Shown here in pieces: positions 1 through 8,375 of a stretch of DNA of 64,000 nt. The notes beneath the pieces were generated by a model. It was not told the origin of the DNA and made no database searches. It worked only from the letters and a program-made list of their open reading frames with translations. The first letter of the stretch is position 1; every line of letters begins with the position of its first letter. Origin of the DNA: Vibrio sagamiensis NBRC 104589 (GTDB lineage: Bacteria; Pseudomonadota; Gammaproteobacteria; Enterobacterales; Vibrionaceae); assembly GCF_007990935.1 (NCBI RefSeq), contig NZ_BJXJ01000023.1, positions 1-64,000 of the forward strand. Direction: 5' to 3'. Both the position numbers and the translations under genes were made by a program.

Positions 1-166
1 TATTGTCAAGACATTGTTGACTATTAACAATGCTGGATGAACCATAGTTTGTTGCTATATCTTGGGTTATTTGTGCAGCATGCACCGCAGGTATGCTGGC
101 AAAGCCTGTCAGTAATAGTGTATAAAGGGGTGTATATTCCATGATAATCTTGGTCAGGTGTTTCAT
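1..166 (-). CDS. Exported protein, N-terminal part, cut by the window edge
   Basis: Direct translation of the minus strand from an ATG at 166 gives 55 codons without a stop up to the left edge. The first 30 residues form a clear signal peptide (MKHLTK start, hydrophobic core LYTLLLTGFASI, cleavage probably after AVHA). An AGGA ribosome binding site lies about 8 bases upstream of the ATG. It follows the exported protein gene ending at 226 by 59 bases on the same strand, so it is probably the next gene of the inverse-autotransporter operon. A different frame at 24-224 is open too, but has no signal peptide and is a shadow. The function cannot be told from the visible 25 mature residues. Confidence 0.65.
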   Translation of the reverse strand, partial: MKHLTKIIMEYTPLYTLLLTGFASIPAVHAAQITQDIATNYGSSSIVNSQQCLDN

Positions 167-225
167 TTTTTATTCCTATAGTTTCATTGAGTAAGCAATG
201 AATGTGATTCAAGTGGACACACATA

Positions 226-1137
226 TTAAAATTGCGTACAGTGCACCATATTCGTCCGATAATCCTTACCGGGCTTCGCTTTTATTTGAAAATTAAACTC
301 TGATAAAGATATACCGTCGGATACCTTACCGATATTATCAGCCTGATAAATAGTGGGAGCACCTTGACCTCCTGTAGGGATCTTTGTTGCTTCAAACTCT
401 ACCCATTCTCTACAAGCGTCATGACAGTATCTAACGGTTAAGTGTTCAGGTAAGGCCTTTTCTTGAAATGTTGGAATAAAGTTGTTGGCAACGTCTGTAA
501 TATTTATTCCCCCAGAAGTCGCCGTTTTACTCAACTCTCCAGGCAATGAACCGAGCGCCATGTTAGGAAACTCTAAATTATGAGTGTGAGTTTCTCCTTC
601 TAAAGCATCAGTGTTAATTACCATCTGAGTTACCGCTTGATTGCCGGCTTCATAACAAATCCCATTAGTGAAATCCGCTGGATATTCTAATGCCACAGGC
701 AGTGGGTCACTTTGAAATCTGCGCGTTGACTCAGGGTAACCTTTTTGCATTTCTCCGCTATAGCTTACTGATAAAGCTTTGAAACCTACTCCCTTAGTGA
801 AAACTTTATCGATTTGATCTGGGGCAATCGTTAATTCTCGGTTTTTTTGTGGGAAGCAATAGTTTTCTGCATTCACACACCAATGATACTCAACCTTTAG
901 CATGTCAACGAGATCACCATCTTGATCTTCTGTAGCGGGCGGCGATACTTTGATTGTGCCTATACCTATGGTGTGATGCTCATCTGAAGCGATTTCTAAC
1001 GTTGGAGCTGCATTGCTAAAACCATGACCTTCAATAATTTGGGTTTGTGCGCAAACTTTATCTACCGCACAGGGCGTTGCAGCCGTCGATGACGTTGCGC
1101 CAAGTGCTAAAAAAAGAGTAATAAAACGAGACTTCAT
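226..1137 (-). CDS. Exported Cys-containing protein, second secreted partner of the intimin-like operon
   Basis: 303 residues with a signal peptide (about 1-20, ending STAA). The mature protein has several cysteines that could form disulfides. Its N-terminal half resembles the product of the upstream gene 1194-1946: both have a GHxxxxxAPxL segment, an acidic DxDGD patch followed by a hydrophobic strand, and a later G(F/Y)P segment. I infer the two are diverged paralogues. Position behind an intimin-type barrel suggests a cargo analogous to Salmonella ZirS/ZirU, which are exported with the help of the barrel protein ZirT. No catalytic motif was recognised. A terminator-like hairpin separates it from the upstream gene, so its expression may be reduced. 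Confidence 0.75.
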   Translation of the reverse strand: MKSRFITLFLALGATSSTAATPCAVDKVCAQTQIIEGHGFSNAAPTLEIASDEHHTIGIGTIKVSPPATEDQDGDLVDMLKVEYHWCVNAENYCFPQKNRELTIAPDQIDKVFTKGVGFKALSVSYSGEMQKGYPESTRRFQSDPLPVALEYPADFTNGICYEAGNQAVTQMVINTDALEGETHTHNLEFPNMALGSLPGELSKTATSGGINITDVANNFIPTFQEKALPEHLTVRYCHDACREWVEFEATKIPTGGQGAPTIYQADNIGKVSDGISLSEFNFQIKAKPGKDYRTNMVHCTQF

Positions 1138-1161
1138 GACCTGTTACCCATAACGAGAAAA

Positions 1162-1183
1162 AGCGGGCTTAAGATAGCCCGCT
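1162..1183 (-). terminator. Hairpin between two exported-protein genes
   Basis: AGCGGGCT-taagat-AGCCCGCT is an 8-bp GC-rich stem, followed in the minus direction by TTTTTC. It lies just downstream of the stop at 1194 and just upstream of the gene starting at 1137. It could be a leaky intrinsic terminator that sets the ratio of the exported proteins, or a barrier against 3' exonucleases. Confidence 0.65.
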
Positions 1184-1193
1184 GAAAAAGTGA

Positions 1194-1946
1194 TTAACGA
1201 AGTTTTGAACGAACAGATGAGATACTATCTTTAGTAACAGTTGCAACAACCTTATAACCCTGAATTTCTTTTGGTGCTGTAATCGTTAATGTAGTGGAAT
1301 CCACAGGAGTTCTCGTAGCCGCGTCTAGTTTTTGTTGTGCGAGAGCTTTGTCATACATACCGTCCCCTTGAGTGCCTTCCAAGCTTAGTTCAAGGTTCGA
1401 TTCGGCAAGCGTGAAGTTACCTCCGTCCGTCGCCGTAATGGTAATAACATCATTAACAGAAACGCTTTGTGTAATCGTCACAGTTAGGTCTGCGATTATG
1501 CTGAAATCAGTGCTGACTGGTTGAGATTCTTTTGTGTCAACTGGGAAACCATAATCTGACTTTACTTTCCAATAAAGCTTTAGCTCTTTATTTTTTATGG
1601 TTTCCATATCAATATTATTTAGAGCTACTTGTGTTACTGATTCAAGAGGCTGGTCATGTAACTCAAAAAGTCTTTCATTCGAATTTTTAGGTGTTACCCA
1701 TATGTCAAGCTGCGTTAAGTCATCACCATCTTCATCAGAAGCCGCATCCTTAGGAGCTTCATTCAGCTCAAGAATGACTTCATTCGAGTCCCATGTTAGA
1801 GCGTTATTTACTAAACTCGGAGCATTAATCGTTGGAGCATGACCATTGACTACATTGGTCATAGCACTTTCATTATCTGCACCCGCACCTGCACCTGCGG
1901 TTAAACCACCTAGAATAAGACCCAATGTGATTGCTGATTTTTTCAT
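1194..1946 (-). CDS. Exported Asp-rich protein, first secreted partner of the intimin-like operon
   Basis: 250 residues with a signal peptide of about 21 residues (MKKSAITLGLILGGLTAGAGA). The mature protein is acidic, lacks cysteine and looks rich in beta strands. It carries a DEDGDD patch near residue 70 that matches a similar patch in the next gene product. The C-terminal half (about 150-250) has Thr/Val-rich strands typical of Ig-like or cadherin-like folds. It starts 43 bases after the inverse autotransporter gene, so the two are almost certainly co-transcribed. By context it may be a surface or secreted cargo of that barrel, as ZirS is for ZirT; this is inference from layout, not from a recognised domain. 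Confidence 0.75.
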   Translation of the reverse strand: MKKSAITLGLILGGLTAGAGAGADNESAMTNVVNGHAPTINAPSLVNNALTWDSNEVILELNEAPKDAASDEDGDDLTQLDIWVTPKNSNERLFELHDQPLESVTQVALNNIDMETIKNKELKLYWKVKSDYGFPVDTKESQPVSTDFSIIADLTVTITQSVSVNDVITITATDGGNFTLAESNLELSLEGTQGDGMYDKALAQQKLDAATRTPVDSTTLTITAPKEIQGYKVVATVTKDSISSVRSKLR

Positions 1947-1989
1947 TATTTCCTCAGTATTTCTTTTTGTATTAGTTATTGATGATTGT

Positions 1990-4194
1990 TTAATTCGTTG
2001 TGGATACTTTAAATTGATAACCTTGGTCTTGGCCTTTTAGGCGATATCTTTGCTGCGTGGCACCTGTAATTTTTTCAAATTCACCATTACTATCATGGGC
2101 TCTACGCCACCACTGAAATTTAAACTTAGACAAATCCGTAATAACCGCACCCTCTTCTTCAAACACAAACGCACTCAAGGTTTGTAAAGTCATTAAAGAT
2201 TCTGAATCACTTCCCTCTTTACCGGCCTCCTGGCCTGCATGAAAAATTTTCACTTGGTAATGGGTTTTCTGTGTCCATTCAATTTCGCCAGACTTACTCT
2301 CTTCTTGATTGTGATCATAAATTGCGTTGACCGTGATTTTTTGTCCTTTACTACTGTTAAGCACAAGCTGAGCTATCCCTTGCTCATCGGTTTTAGCCTC
2401 TAATTGCAGGGTATTTTTCTGCTGATTAAGTTCGATAGGCTCACCGTTGACCGTCAAATCTTGTAAATCCTCAGCGGTGATTGCAAAGGCCATAGGCACA
2501 TCTTTGACCGCTTTATTCAATTTGGCCTTAGCGGTGATATTTTCTCCGGCAAGTGCACTAGACGGCACAAATTCTAGAGACTCAAGAACTTTGCTGTCCG
2601 TGACTTTGATCTTCATGACATTGGACTGCTTCACCTCACCACTTCGTAATTGGTAAACAACTTGCAGTGACAATTGGTTTAAGCCGTCATAACGATATGC
2701 TGGCACTTGGAAAATCGGTTTGGCTGATTGGGTATCATTAAGATACTGAGCTGCTTCACCTTGCCATTGATAACTGACGATATCGGCGCCACCTTTAACC
2801 TCCATCCAATTCGCGACCATTTGCTGGCTGTTTTCTTCGACCAGCGCAGACTCGGGCAGGTGGATACTAATGTCGGCATACTTCTGCTTGTATTCCAAGA
2901 CCATATTATGATCACGCTGAACAAACTCAGTTAAGCGCTCTTTTTTAGGTATTAAACTTTGTTGAGATTGACGATGTTCACCTTGATATAATCCACTTAA
3001 TGACAGGGTATAATTCACACCAGCAAAGTATTGGTCTTTGGCACCTTGCTCGCGTTGATATCCGAGTGTCAGCCCCCATTCTGGTGCTGGGTTAAACTCG
3101 GCGTTCACACTGAAATGGTAAGGGTCTTCACTCGGTAGACTGCCATCCATATGCTCAACATAACGGCCTAAATATTGTCCAGCAGTTAGGTTGAATTTCA
3201 CTCGATTATCGATCGGTAAATAGGTATCAAGAGATAAATCCCAACCTTTCGCCGCTCGCTCAACCAAGCTATTCATCCCTTCATATAAATCAGGAGAGTC
3301 TTTCCAATCAGAGATAGGAAAGTAGACATTGGAAGTAAAGGTAAAATAATTGATACCGTACTCGGCACCGACACTCATACGCCTATGTTGACGAGAGAGA
3401 TCGTAATCAATAAAGCTATTAATACCGAAATATTGCTCGTCATCCAACTGACGGTACCCCAAACCAATATGGGCAAAATCACGACCGTGAAAGTTATCAC
3501 GGTTAAATAATGCCCCAGCTTGGACAAACCATAATGATTGATCATCCTGCTGCCAAAAAGGTAACAATGCTTCTACATGATCAAATGCCCACTGATGACC
3601 TGCGTTTAACGACAAACCAATATCAAGCTTTGCATCCCCCCAAGCTTGTGATAGCCATTGTTCAGACAGACTCACACCACTTGCAACTGCACGAGAAGGC
3701 AACTGTTCTTGATAAGTTTTGAGATTACCGTTTTGATATTGCTGTTGGCTGATCGCCACCAATTCTGCCGTTAAAGTATTGAGATACGGATGGGTTGACT
3801 TTTGTTGTTCAGCAATAAGATCCAAACTCGGTAAGTTGTTACCTGTTGAATGATATACCCGATACTCATTAGTAATGTTGTAAATAAGAGGCTCAATAGT
3901 TTGCCATTGTTCTGCTGAGTATGGACCACATTGAATTTGTGTAGCCCCACTCGGCTGAATTTCCTCACGACAATACGTCCCCATATTTAACAAGACTTGA
4001 AGCTTTTCTTCTTCGTCACCATAGAAAAAAAACTTAACGTATATATCTGGTTGTGTGTTCTTTGATTGTTTTTCGGTTTGCGTATTTACGTTGGAGTGAT
4101 CAAGCTCACCTAATTTTTTAGCACATGCAGTATTGCTAATTAAATAAAAGCACGGAAAGACCAACGAAATACCAACAATTCTTTGCAGTGTCAT
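1990..4194 (-). CDS. Intimin/invasin-type inverse autotransporter (ZirT-like layout)
   Basis: 734 residues. Signal peptide about 1-25 (ending NTACA), then about 140 residues of periplasmic linker. A transmembrane beta-barrel of the inverse autotransporter type follows at about 175-400, with strands such as FAHIGLGYRQL and the conserved barrel-exit motif ERLxEFVQRDHNxVLEY near residues 420-435. The passenger is only about 300 residues, with two or three Ig-like modules and a last segment that looks like a bacterial Ig strand pair. In classic intimins the passenger is long and ends in a lectin-like domain. A short passenger with separate exported proteins directly downstream resembles Salmonella ZirT. 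It heads the operon 4194-1 and would sit in the outer membrane. Confidence 0.88.
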   Translation of the reverse strand: MTLQRIVGISLVFPCFYLISNTACAKKLGELDHSNVNTQTEKQSKNTQPDIYVKFFFYGDEEEKLQVLLNMGTYCREEIQPSGATQIQCGPYSAEQWQTIEPLIYNITNEYRVYHSTGNNLPSLDLIAEQQKSTHPYLNTLTAELVAISQQQYQNGNLKTYQEQLPSRAVASGVSLSEQWLSQAWGDAKLDIGLSLNAGHQWAFDHVEALLPFWQQDDQSLWFVQAGALFNRDNFHGRDFAHIGLGYRQLDDEQYFGINSFIDYDLSRQHRRMSVGAEYGINYFTFTSNVYFPISDWKDSPDLYEGMNSLVERAAKGWDLSLDTYLPIDNRVKFNLTAGQYLGRYVEHMDGSLPSEDPYHFSVNAEFNPAPEWGLTLGYQREQGAKDQYFAGVNYTLSLSGLYQGEHRQSQQSLIPKKERLTEFVQRDHNMVLEYKQKYADISIHLPESALVEENSQQMVANWMEVKGGADIVSYQWQGEAAQYLNDTQSAKPIFQVPAYRYDGLNQLSLQVVYQLRSGEVKQSNVMKIKVTDSKVLESLEFVPSSALAGENITAKAKLNKAVKDVPMAFAITAEDLQDLTVNGEPIELNQQKNTLQLEAKTDEQGIAQLVLNSSKGQKITVNAIYDHNQEESKSGEIEWTQKTHYQVKIFHAGQEAGKEGSDSESLMTLQTLSAFVFEEEGAVITDLSKFKFQWWRRAHDSNGEFEKITGATQQRYRLKGQDQGYQFKVSTTN

Positions 4195-4427
4195 GACAAA
4201 TGTTTGATGAATAATTTGCCGGATAAGTTAACTGAAAAGTAGTCAATCTCAAGGTTATTCAAAGTAATTAAGAAATATTTACAATAAAAACAATTATTTG
4301 TGAAAAAAAGATAAAAAAAACAAAACTAAAAAGGTAACATTAATCTGACTTTTTCATTTTTATTTATGAAAAATTTGAATTAATTGGTAGAAAATGAAAC
4401 GGTAGGTTTAGGCATGTCTATCGGATA

Positions 4428-5579
4428 TCACCTTGGTTTGGTTAACTCATTATATAATTGTACGAAGTGGCCACCAATTTTAAGCCCTAACTGATAATCA
4501 TGTTCTAAAGCTTCAGGTGTACTCATTAATGATGATGATTTAAGATCAGTTGTTGGTGCAAGTTGTAGGATAAATGCATCATCGGGTGGAGAGGCAAGAA
4601 ACTCTTGAGTCAGCTCGAAAGTCTGATAATGAATCATTAACATGTCTGCTAAACCTGAATCGAAGTTTTCACCGATTAAGTGACTTAAGCGATACAGATT
4701 ATCCGCTCCAAATAACCAACGGCCTCCGTTTAAAATAGGTTGTTTTGGTTGCACGGCCCCTTGCGCGAGAGTGATCTTCTGTTTTAAAAACTGTCCCCAC
4801 TCAGCTACCCACTGATTTTTCTTTTGCTGCCAAGATTCTTGTATATTTTGATAAGGTTCATACAACCATTCTTGAACGATTGAATTAGTCGAAACTTGCT
4901 GTGAAAACTCTTTATCACTAAAAGGTTCGGTACGGATCACCACAATGTGGCGAGCATTATGCCTCCATGCCTCTTGAACCGGAATTGAAGCTGCTATTCC
5001 GCCATCAACAAAACGTTTACCTTGAATAGAGACAGGCCCTTGATACAATTTTGGAATAGCGCAGGTTGCAATCATTGTGCGCTCCCAATCATCTCCAAAT
5101 AACGGAAGATATTGATCCGATAAAGTATCAATATCGGTTACAGCCGCAAAGGCCTGACGAGGGCCCAAAATGGCTTGTCCGTAAGCTAAATCCAAATTGA
5201 AAGGCGGTTTCTTAATCCGGTCTAATGCCCATTCAAGCCTCATGTGCTGTTTATTACGTATATAGCGAATGAGGTTGAAAAACTCTTTCGATTGAGTCAA
5301 TTCGGTTGTGAATGCTTTACCCATCCCTTTTTGACGGCATAGATAAGCACAAATGTTCAATGCTCCTGCCGAAGTTCCATAGAAAACATCGAAGGGATCG
5401 AAATCTGCTAATAAAAAGGCATCAAGAACTCCAGAGGTGAAGATACCTCTTTGTCCTCCTCCTTGAGCAATCAGTGCTGTTTTACCATGACGAAATTGTT
5501 CATAGGTCTTGAAGTCAAGTTCAACATGATGATCAGTAATGAGACCACGATTGCGTATTTTTGGAGTAACCTCAGTAAT
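4428..5579 (-). CDS. Patatin-like phospholipase, YjjU family, apparently with a non-canonical ATT start
   Basis: Reading upstream of the first TTG (5360), the frame stays open to a stop at 5655 and encodes the patatin core: GGGQRGIF oxyanion motif, nucleophile motif GTSAG (Ser about residue 70), and DGG (catalytic Asp about residue 192). This matches E. coli YjjU, a Ser-Asp dyad acyl hydrolase. There is no ATG, GTG or TTG in frame before the GGG motif. The best candidate start is ATT at 5579-5577, overlapping the ynhF-like stop as TAATT where TAATG would be usual, which gives 383 residues. Either translation is coupled from ATT, or the start codon has been lost and the gene is poorly expressed. 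The internal TTG at 5360 would remove the catalytic serine, so it is not a useful start. Confidence 0.8.
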   Translation of the reverse strand: MTEVTPKIRNRGLITDHHVELDFKTYEQFRHGKTALIAQGGGQRGIFTSGVLDAFLLADFDPFDVFYGTSAGALNICAYLCRQKGMGKAFTTELTQSKEFFNLIRYIRNKQHMRLEWALDRIKKPPFNLDLAYGQAILGPRQAFAAVTDIDTLSDQYLPLFGDDWERTMIATCAIPKLYQGPVSIQGKRFVDGGIAASIPVQEAWRHNARHIVVIRTEPFSDKEFSQQVSTNSIVQEWLYEPYQNIQESWQQKKNQWVAEWGQFLKQKITLAQGAVQPKQPILNGGRWLFGADNLYRLSHLIGENFDSGLADMLMIHYQTFELTQEFLASPPDDAFILQLAPTTDLKSSSLMSTPEALEHDYQLGLKIGGHFVQLYNELTKPR

Positions 5580-5671
5580 TAGGCTGCCGATATTGCAACC
5601 GCCGCAAAAGAAATCAACACAGTAAATACCGTTACCGTGATGGACAAGGCTGCCTTAAGTTCATATTCCAT
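5579..5671 (-). CDS. ynhF: YnhF-like single-span membrane peptide, 30 residues
   Basis: A 30-codon frame found by direct translation: MEYELKAALS start, one hydrophobic helix spanning about residues 9-28, and no C-terminal tail. A strong GGAGG ribosome binding site lies about 9 bases upstream of the ATG. The length and pattern (short charged start, one helix, small residues at the end) agree with the YnhF family of about 29-30 residues known from Enterobacteriaceae and Vibrio; its role is unknown. Its stop overlaps the probable ATT start of the patatin gene, so the two are likely translationally coupled. Confidence 0.75.
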   Translation of the reverse strand: MEYELKAALSITVTVFTVLISFAAVAISAA

Positions 5672-6094
5672 TGGTGCTTCCTCCATTTATAGCCTAAGGT
5701 CAACTACTTCAGATAAATTAACCAAAATAATTGATCGATTTTTAACTGCCATAATAAGGATATAGATGAATAAAGCCTATTGAGCAAATTTCTCCTTGAG
5801 TAATTGCTATGGATGCAAGATCTCCGCCATTTCAATATCCCTATATTTAGCGAAAAGTGGTAAACACGATAAGAATCAGGAAAGAATTGGAAAAAAGCAT
5901 CCCCCAAGCGCCTCTGCTAAAGTTTTCGAGAGCACTTGGGGATCGAGTCACTTTGTAATGGTTTCCAATAGTAACTACGACGTTCAGGTTCTTAAGTACT
6001 TAGATATTACTAAAGTACGAAAACATACAAGCAATTACACAACGAAACTCATCACTATAAAAAGTAAGTTCATCTTATGAAAACAAAATAAACA
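5672..6094. other. Intergenic stretch with a terminator; no convincing gene
   Basis: AT-rich gap between the ynhF-like gene and the end of the polyproline gene. It holds a minus-strand terminator (5890-5941). Open frames on both strands here lack ribosome binding sites, have skewed composition and cross the terminator, so I treat them as chance. Confidence 0.6.
5890..5941 (-). terminator. Terminator after the polyproline effector-like gene
   Basis: Long stem CCCCAAG/CTTGGGG, extended inward by GTGCTCT/AGAGGCG-type pairs and followed in the minus direction by ATGC and six T. It lies about 150 bases past the stop at 6095. The stem ends resemble the CCCAAG ends of the dispersed repeat in this window, so it may derive from one. 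Confidence 0.6.
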
Positions 6095-7339
6095 TTAGCT
6101 CATTCTTGCCAGTAAATCAGCCAACATTGCCTTAATGGCCACCCTATCACTGACATCAAGCTCAGGTAAAGTGCTTGCAAGTTGTTCAACTAAATTTTCG
6201 GCTTTATCACGAGGCAACTCTTTGCTCGTTAATTCACCTTTTAGAAGAGACAGGTAAGTTTTGGGTTCATTGAGTCTAGCATTACTAATATCGCTCAACT
6301 TAACCTGCAGTTCACCACTGTGTTGAGAGCTTTTTTTCGTTAATAATTTGTTGTTGGCTTTAATCAATGTATTTAAAGAACTTTCAGCTGAAGGCAGATA
6401 ATGTGAACGAATTGTGTTTCCCAAGGCTTCTTTACTCAAAGATAGCTGATTTTCTAATCTTGAAAATTCTTTTTTCAAGTCCAACTTTTCGTCATTGTCT
6501 AGTTTAGTCGTTACTTGGTTTTTAAATTTTTCCAATTCATCCCCATGACTGTTCCCGAATGGGGCTAAAAACAAATTCAAAACAGCCTTATCAGTGATTT
6601 TTTGACGAAATGCTTCAGATGAACTGAACTTATCTTTGAACTCTTTAATATCACTTGGATCGCTTAAATCTTTTTCTGTTGCAAGAGTACTCATATATTG
6701 GACAGCATCTAATGTGAAATCAAATCCATCAGCTAATGAACGACAGGCGGCATCGAAGTCCGTCATGCCAGACTCCGTTGCCCTAGCAGTTTGAATTAAT
6801 TTTTCACTCGTTTTTGATTCTGTCATTTTTCCCGCACGAGCGGCAACTTTTGCAGCCAACTGATCTTCAAATTTGACACCAATACTTTGTTGTGTTGCAA
6901 CTGTTGGTTTAGGAAGTGGGGCCCTAGACATCAGCGGTGGCGGAGGCGGTGGCGGAGGTGCCATAGACGGTTTCGGTGGCGGTGGCGGTGGCGGTGGCGG
7001 AGGTGCTACAAGTGCTGATGAAGGTGTTAAAGCTCCGGAGTTCTCTTTTTTATCTTTTAGTGAAATATTATTTTGAACATGTGATTTAGCTGACTCTGGG
7101 ATGTACGATGATTTCAACTGGCGTTGCTGCAGCTCTTGTTTCATGTTTATTTTATTTAAATCAGAACTTTCTCTGTCGAAGCTTTTAAACCAATTTAGAG
7201 TATTAGAAAATCCAGTTTTTCTTTCATTGGTGTTTTCAATTTGTTTAATATTGAGTCTTTTATCTGTGGCAATCCCATTGGAACTAGGGACATCAACTGA
7301 AGCAATGCGACTGAAGATTGGGGTGGTAGAACCAGGCAT
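6095..7339 (-). CDS. Polyproline actin-nucleator-like protein (VopL/VopF-type effector candidate)
   Basis: 414 residues. Residues 1-110 are polar and disordered with no signal peptide, as in type III effectors. Two proline tracts follow (about 113-122 and 128-135), separated by KPSMA and resembling profilin-binding FH1 sequences. A short amphipathic helix at about 156-172 (KFEDQLAAKVAARAGKM) could be a divergent WH2 actin-binding motif, though the usual LKKV is not there. Residues about 185-414 are predicted helical with coiled-coil character, like the C-terminal dimerisation domain of VopL and VopF. Those effectors have three WH2 motifs, so this would be a reduced relative. It is monocistronic with its own terminator, and no secretion apparatus or chaperone is visible nearby. 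The identification rests on architecture only. Confidence 0.6.
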   Translation of the reverse strand: MPGSTTPIFSRIASVDVPSSNGIATDKRLNIKQIENTNERKTGFSNTLNWFKSFDRESSDLNKINMKQELQQRQLKSSYIPESAKSHVQNNISLKDKKENSGALTPSSALVAPPPPPPPPPPKPSMAPPPPPPPPLMSRAPLPKPTVATQQSIGVKFEDQLAAKVAARAGKMTESKTSEKLIQTARATESGMTDFDAACRSLADGFDFTLDAVQYMSTLATEKDLSDPSDIKEFKDKFSSSEAFRQKITDKAVLNLFLAPFGNSHGDELEKFKNQVTTKLDNDEKLDLKKEFSRLENQLSLSKEALGNTIRSHYLPSAESSLNTLIKANNKLLTKKSSQHSGELQVKLSDISNARLNEPKTYLSLLKGELTSKELPRDKAENLVEQLASTLPELDVSDRVAIKAMLADLLARMS

Positions 7340-7741
7340 TTTATTCCTTCCAAAGCAGTAATTTTAAATCTTATCGATAGACTATATAGATAAAGATTAC
7401 TGATAGCATGGGATTTTATTTGAATTTTACTGATGGAGAATTGTTTTACTAATTATATTCAATAACTTCAAACTGAGTAATACAAAGCGAGAGCATTGTG
7501 CCAAACTCAAGGAAGAAAATGGAGCCGTCTTGTTGGTGTTTTCCTTCTAAATATTAATTTCAATAATGAATAGACTAAATCACAATTTTTCATGTTACTT
7601 TTTATCAAGAACAGGAATATACCCAAATGACATCACTCTGAATCATGCATCTTGAGATCACTTGGGTGTGATATTGAACAGGTAAACTATCTTTCACGTG
7701 TTATTTAAGATGTCGATTTAAAAACGCTTGCCATCAAAGGG
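7340..7741. other. Intergenic stretch with one dispersed repeat
   Basis: AT-rich gap that should hold the promoter of the polyproline gene near 7340-7500 and the 3' end of the outer-membrane protein gene. Apart from the palindromic repeat at 7619-7669 I see no gene. Confidence 0.6.
7619..7669. repeat. Dispersed ACCCAAGTGA-type palindromic repeat, copy A
   Basis: ACCCAAATGA at 7621-7630 is matched by TCACTTGGGT at 7658-7667 as an imperfect inverted repeat. The inner part contains AATCATGCATCTTGAG, the same inner motif seen in the copies at 41497 and 47214. It probably folds as a hairpin in RNA. Confidence 0.7.
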
Positions 7742-8140
7742 CTAAAAACCGTAGGTAATACCAACCGCAGCACCTATGTGAAGATCTAAATCATCGTTCA
7801 AATCAAGTTCTGGATGAACTTGTCCATACAAATTCCATTGTTTAGCAAAGTTCCAATCTAAGCCCAATGGAGCTCGAAGGCCAAATCCATCATCCCATTC
7901 ATTCCAAGCACCTGCACCCACATACCACGTAAAAGGCATTTTGTTAGCGAATGAGCCACGAAGAGCAATGTAATCAAACGCAATACCATCATTACCAACG
8001 GTACCTCGGTATTGATCGTTAGCTTCAATCACAACGCTCAAACCTTGATCCATAGCCATCCCTACTTCAAGTCCTTCCATTTGACCTTTGGCCATGGATA
8101 AACCTGGCAGTAATGTCGCCAAAACGAGTATTTTTTTCAT
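7742..8140 (-). CDS. Small outer-membrane beta-barrel protein
   Basis: 132 residues from the ATG at 8140, which has GGA about 5 bases upstream; a longer frame to 8167 would put nine residues before the signal peptide. Signal peptide about 1-17 (ending LSMA), then alternating polar/hydrophobic strands rich in Gly, Trp and Tyr, ending in GITYGF. A C-terminal aromatic residue is the usual signal for insertion by the Bam complex. The size fits a small barrel of about six to eight strands. I do not recognise a named family. It is flanked by a terminator upstream and a repeat downstream, so it is probably transcribed alone. Confidence 0.7.
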   Translation of the reverse strand: MKKILVLATLLPGLSMAKGQMEGLEVGMAMDQGLSVVIEANDQYRGTVGNDGIAFDYIALRGSFANKMPFTWYVGAGAWNEWDDGFGLRAPLGLDWNFAKQWNLYGQVHPELDLNDDLDLHIGAAVGITYGF

Positions 8141-8261
8141 AATTTCCATTCTATTCAATAATTTCAAAGCCAGCTACAACACAGTACATTCCTAATATCC
8201 CTTATATAGGGAATTAGATATTACGAACACTCTAATATTAATAAAACTGAAAGTAAAATAA

Positions 8262-8291
8262 AAAATCCGAGTACTTAAGTACTCGGATTTT
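8262..8291. terminator. Perfect 30-base palindrome, terminator for ptsG-RDD
   Basis: The sequence AAAATCCGAGTACTT is followed by its exact reverse complement, giving a 15-bp stem with T runs on both strands. It lies 85 bases downstream of the RDD gene stop. Confidence 0.8.
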
Positions 8292-8375
8292 AATGGCTTT
8301 TCATCTCAATATCTTGGATATGCAACGTGCTTAACTCACGTAACCAATGGCATAAATTCTTATGCGAGGGTGGCT

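Noticed and set aside
24..224. 66-codon minus-strand frame at the left edge
   Set aside because: Overlaps, in another frame, the gene at 1-166 that has a signal peptide and a ribosome binding site.
1597..2040. Plus-strand frames across the exported-protein and barrel genes
   Set aside because: They are antisense shadows with no ribosome binding site, opposite genes with clear signal peptides.
5796..6080. 94-codon plus-strand frame between the patatin/ynhF pair and the polyproline gene
   Set aside because: It crosses a strong minus-strand terminator, has odd composition and no good ribosome binding site.
6873..7076. Glycine-run frame opposite the polyproline tracts
   Set aside because: The poly-Gly is simply the complement of the CCN proline codons.
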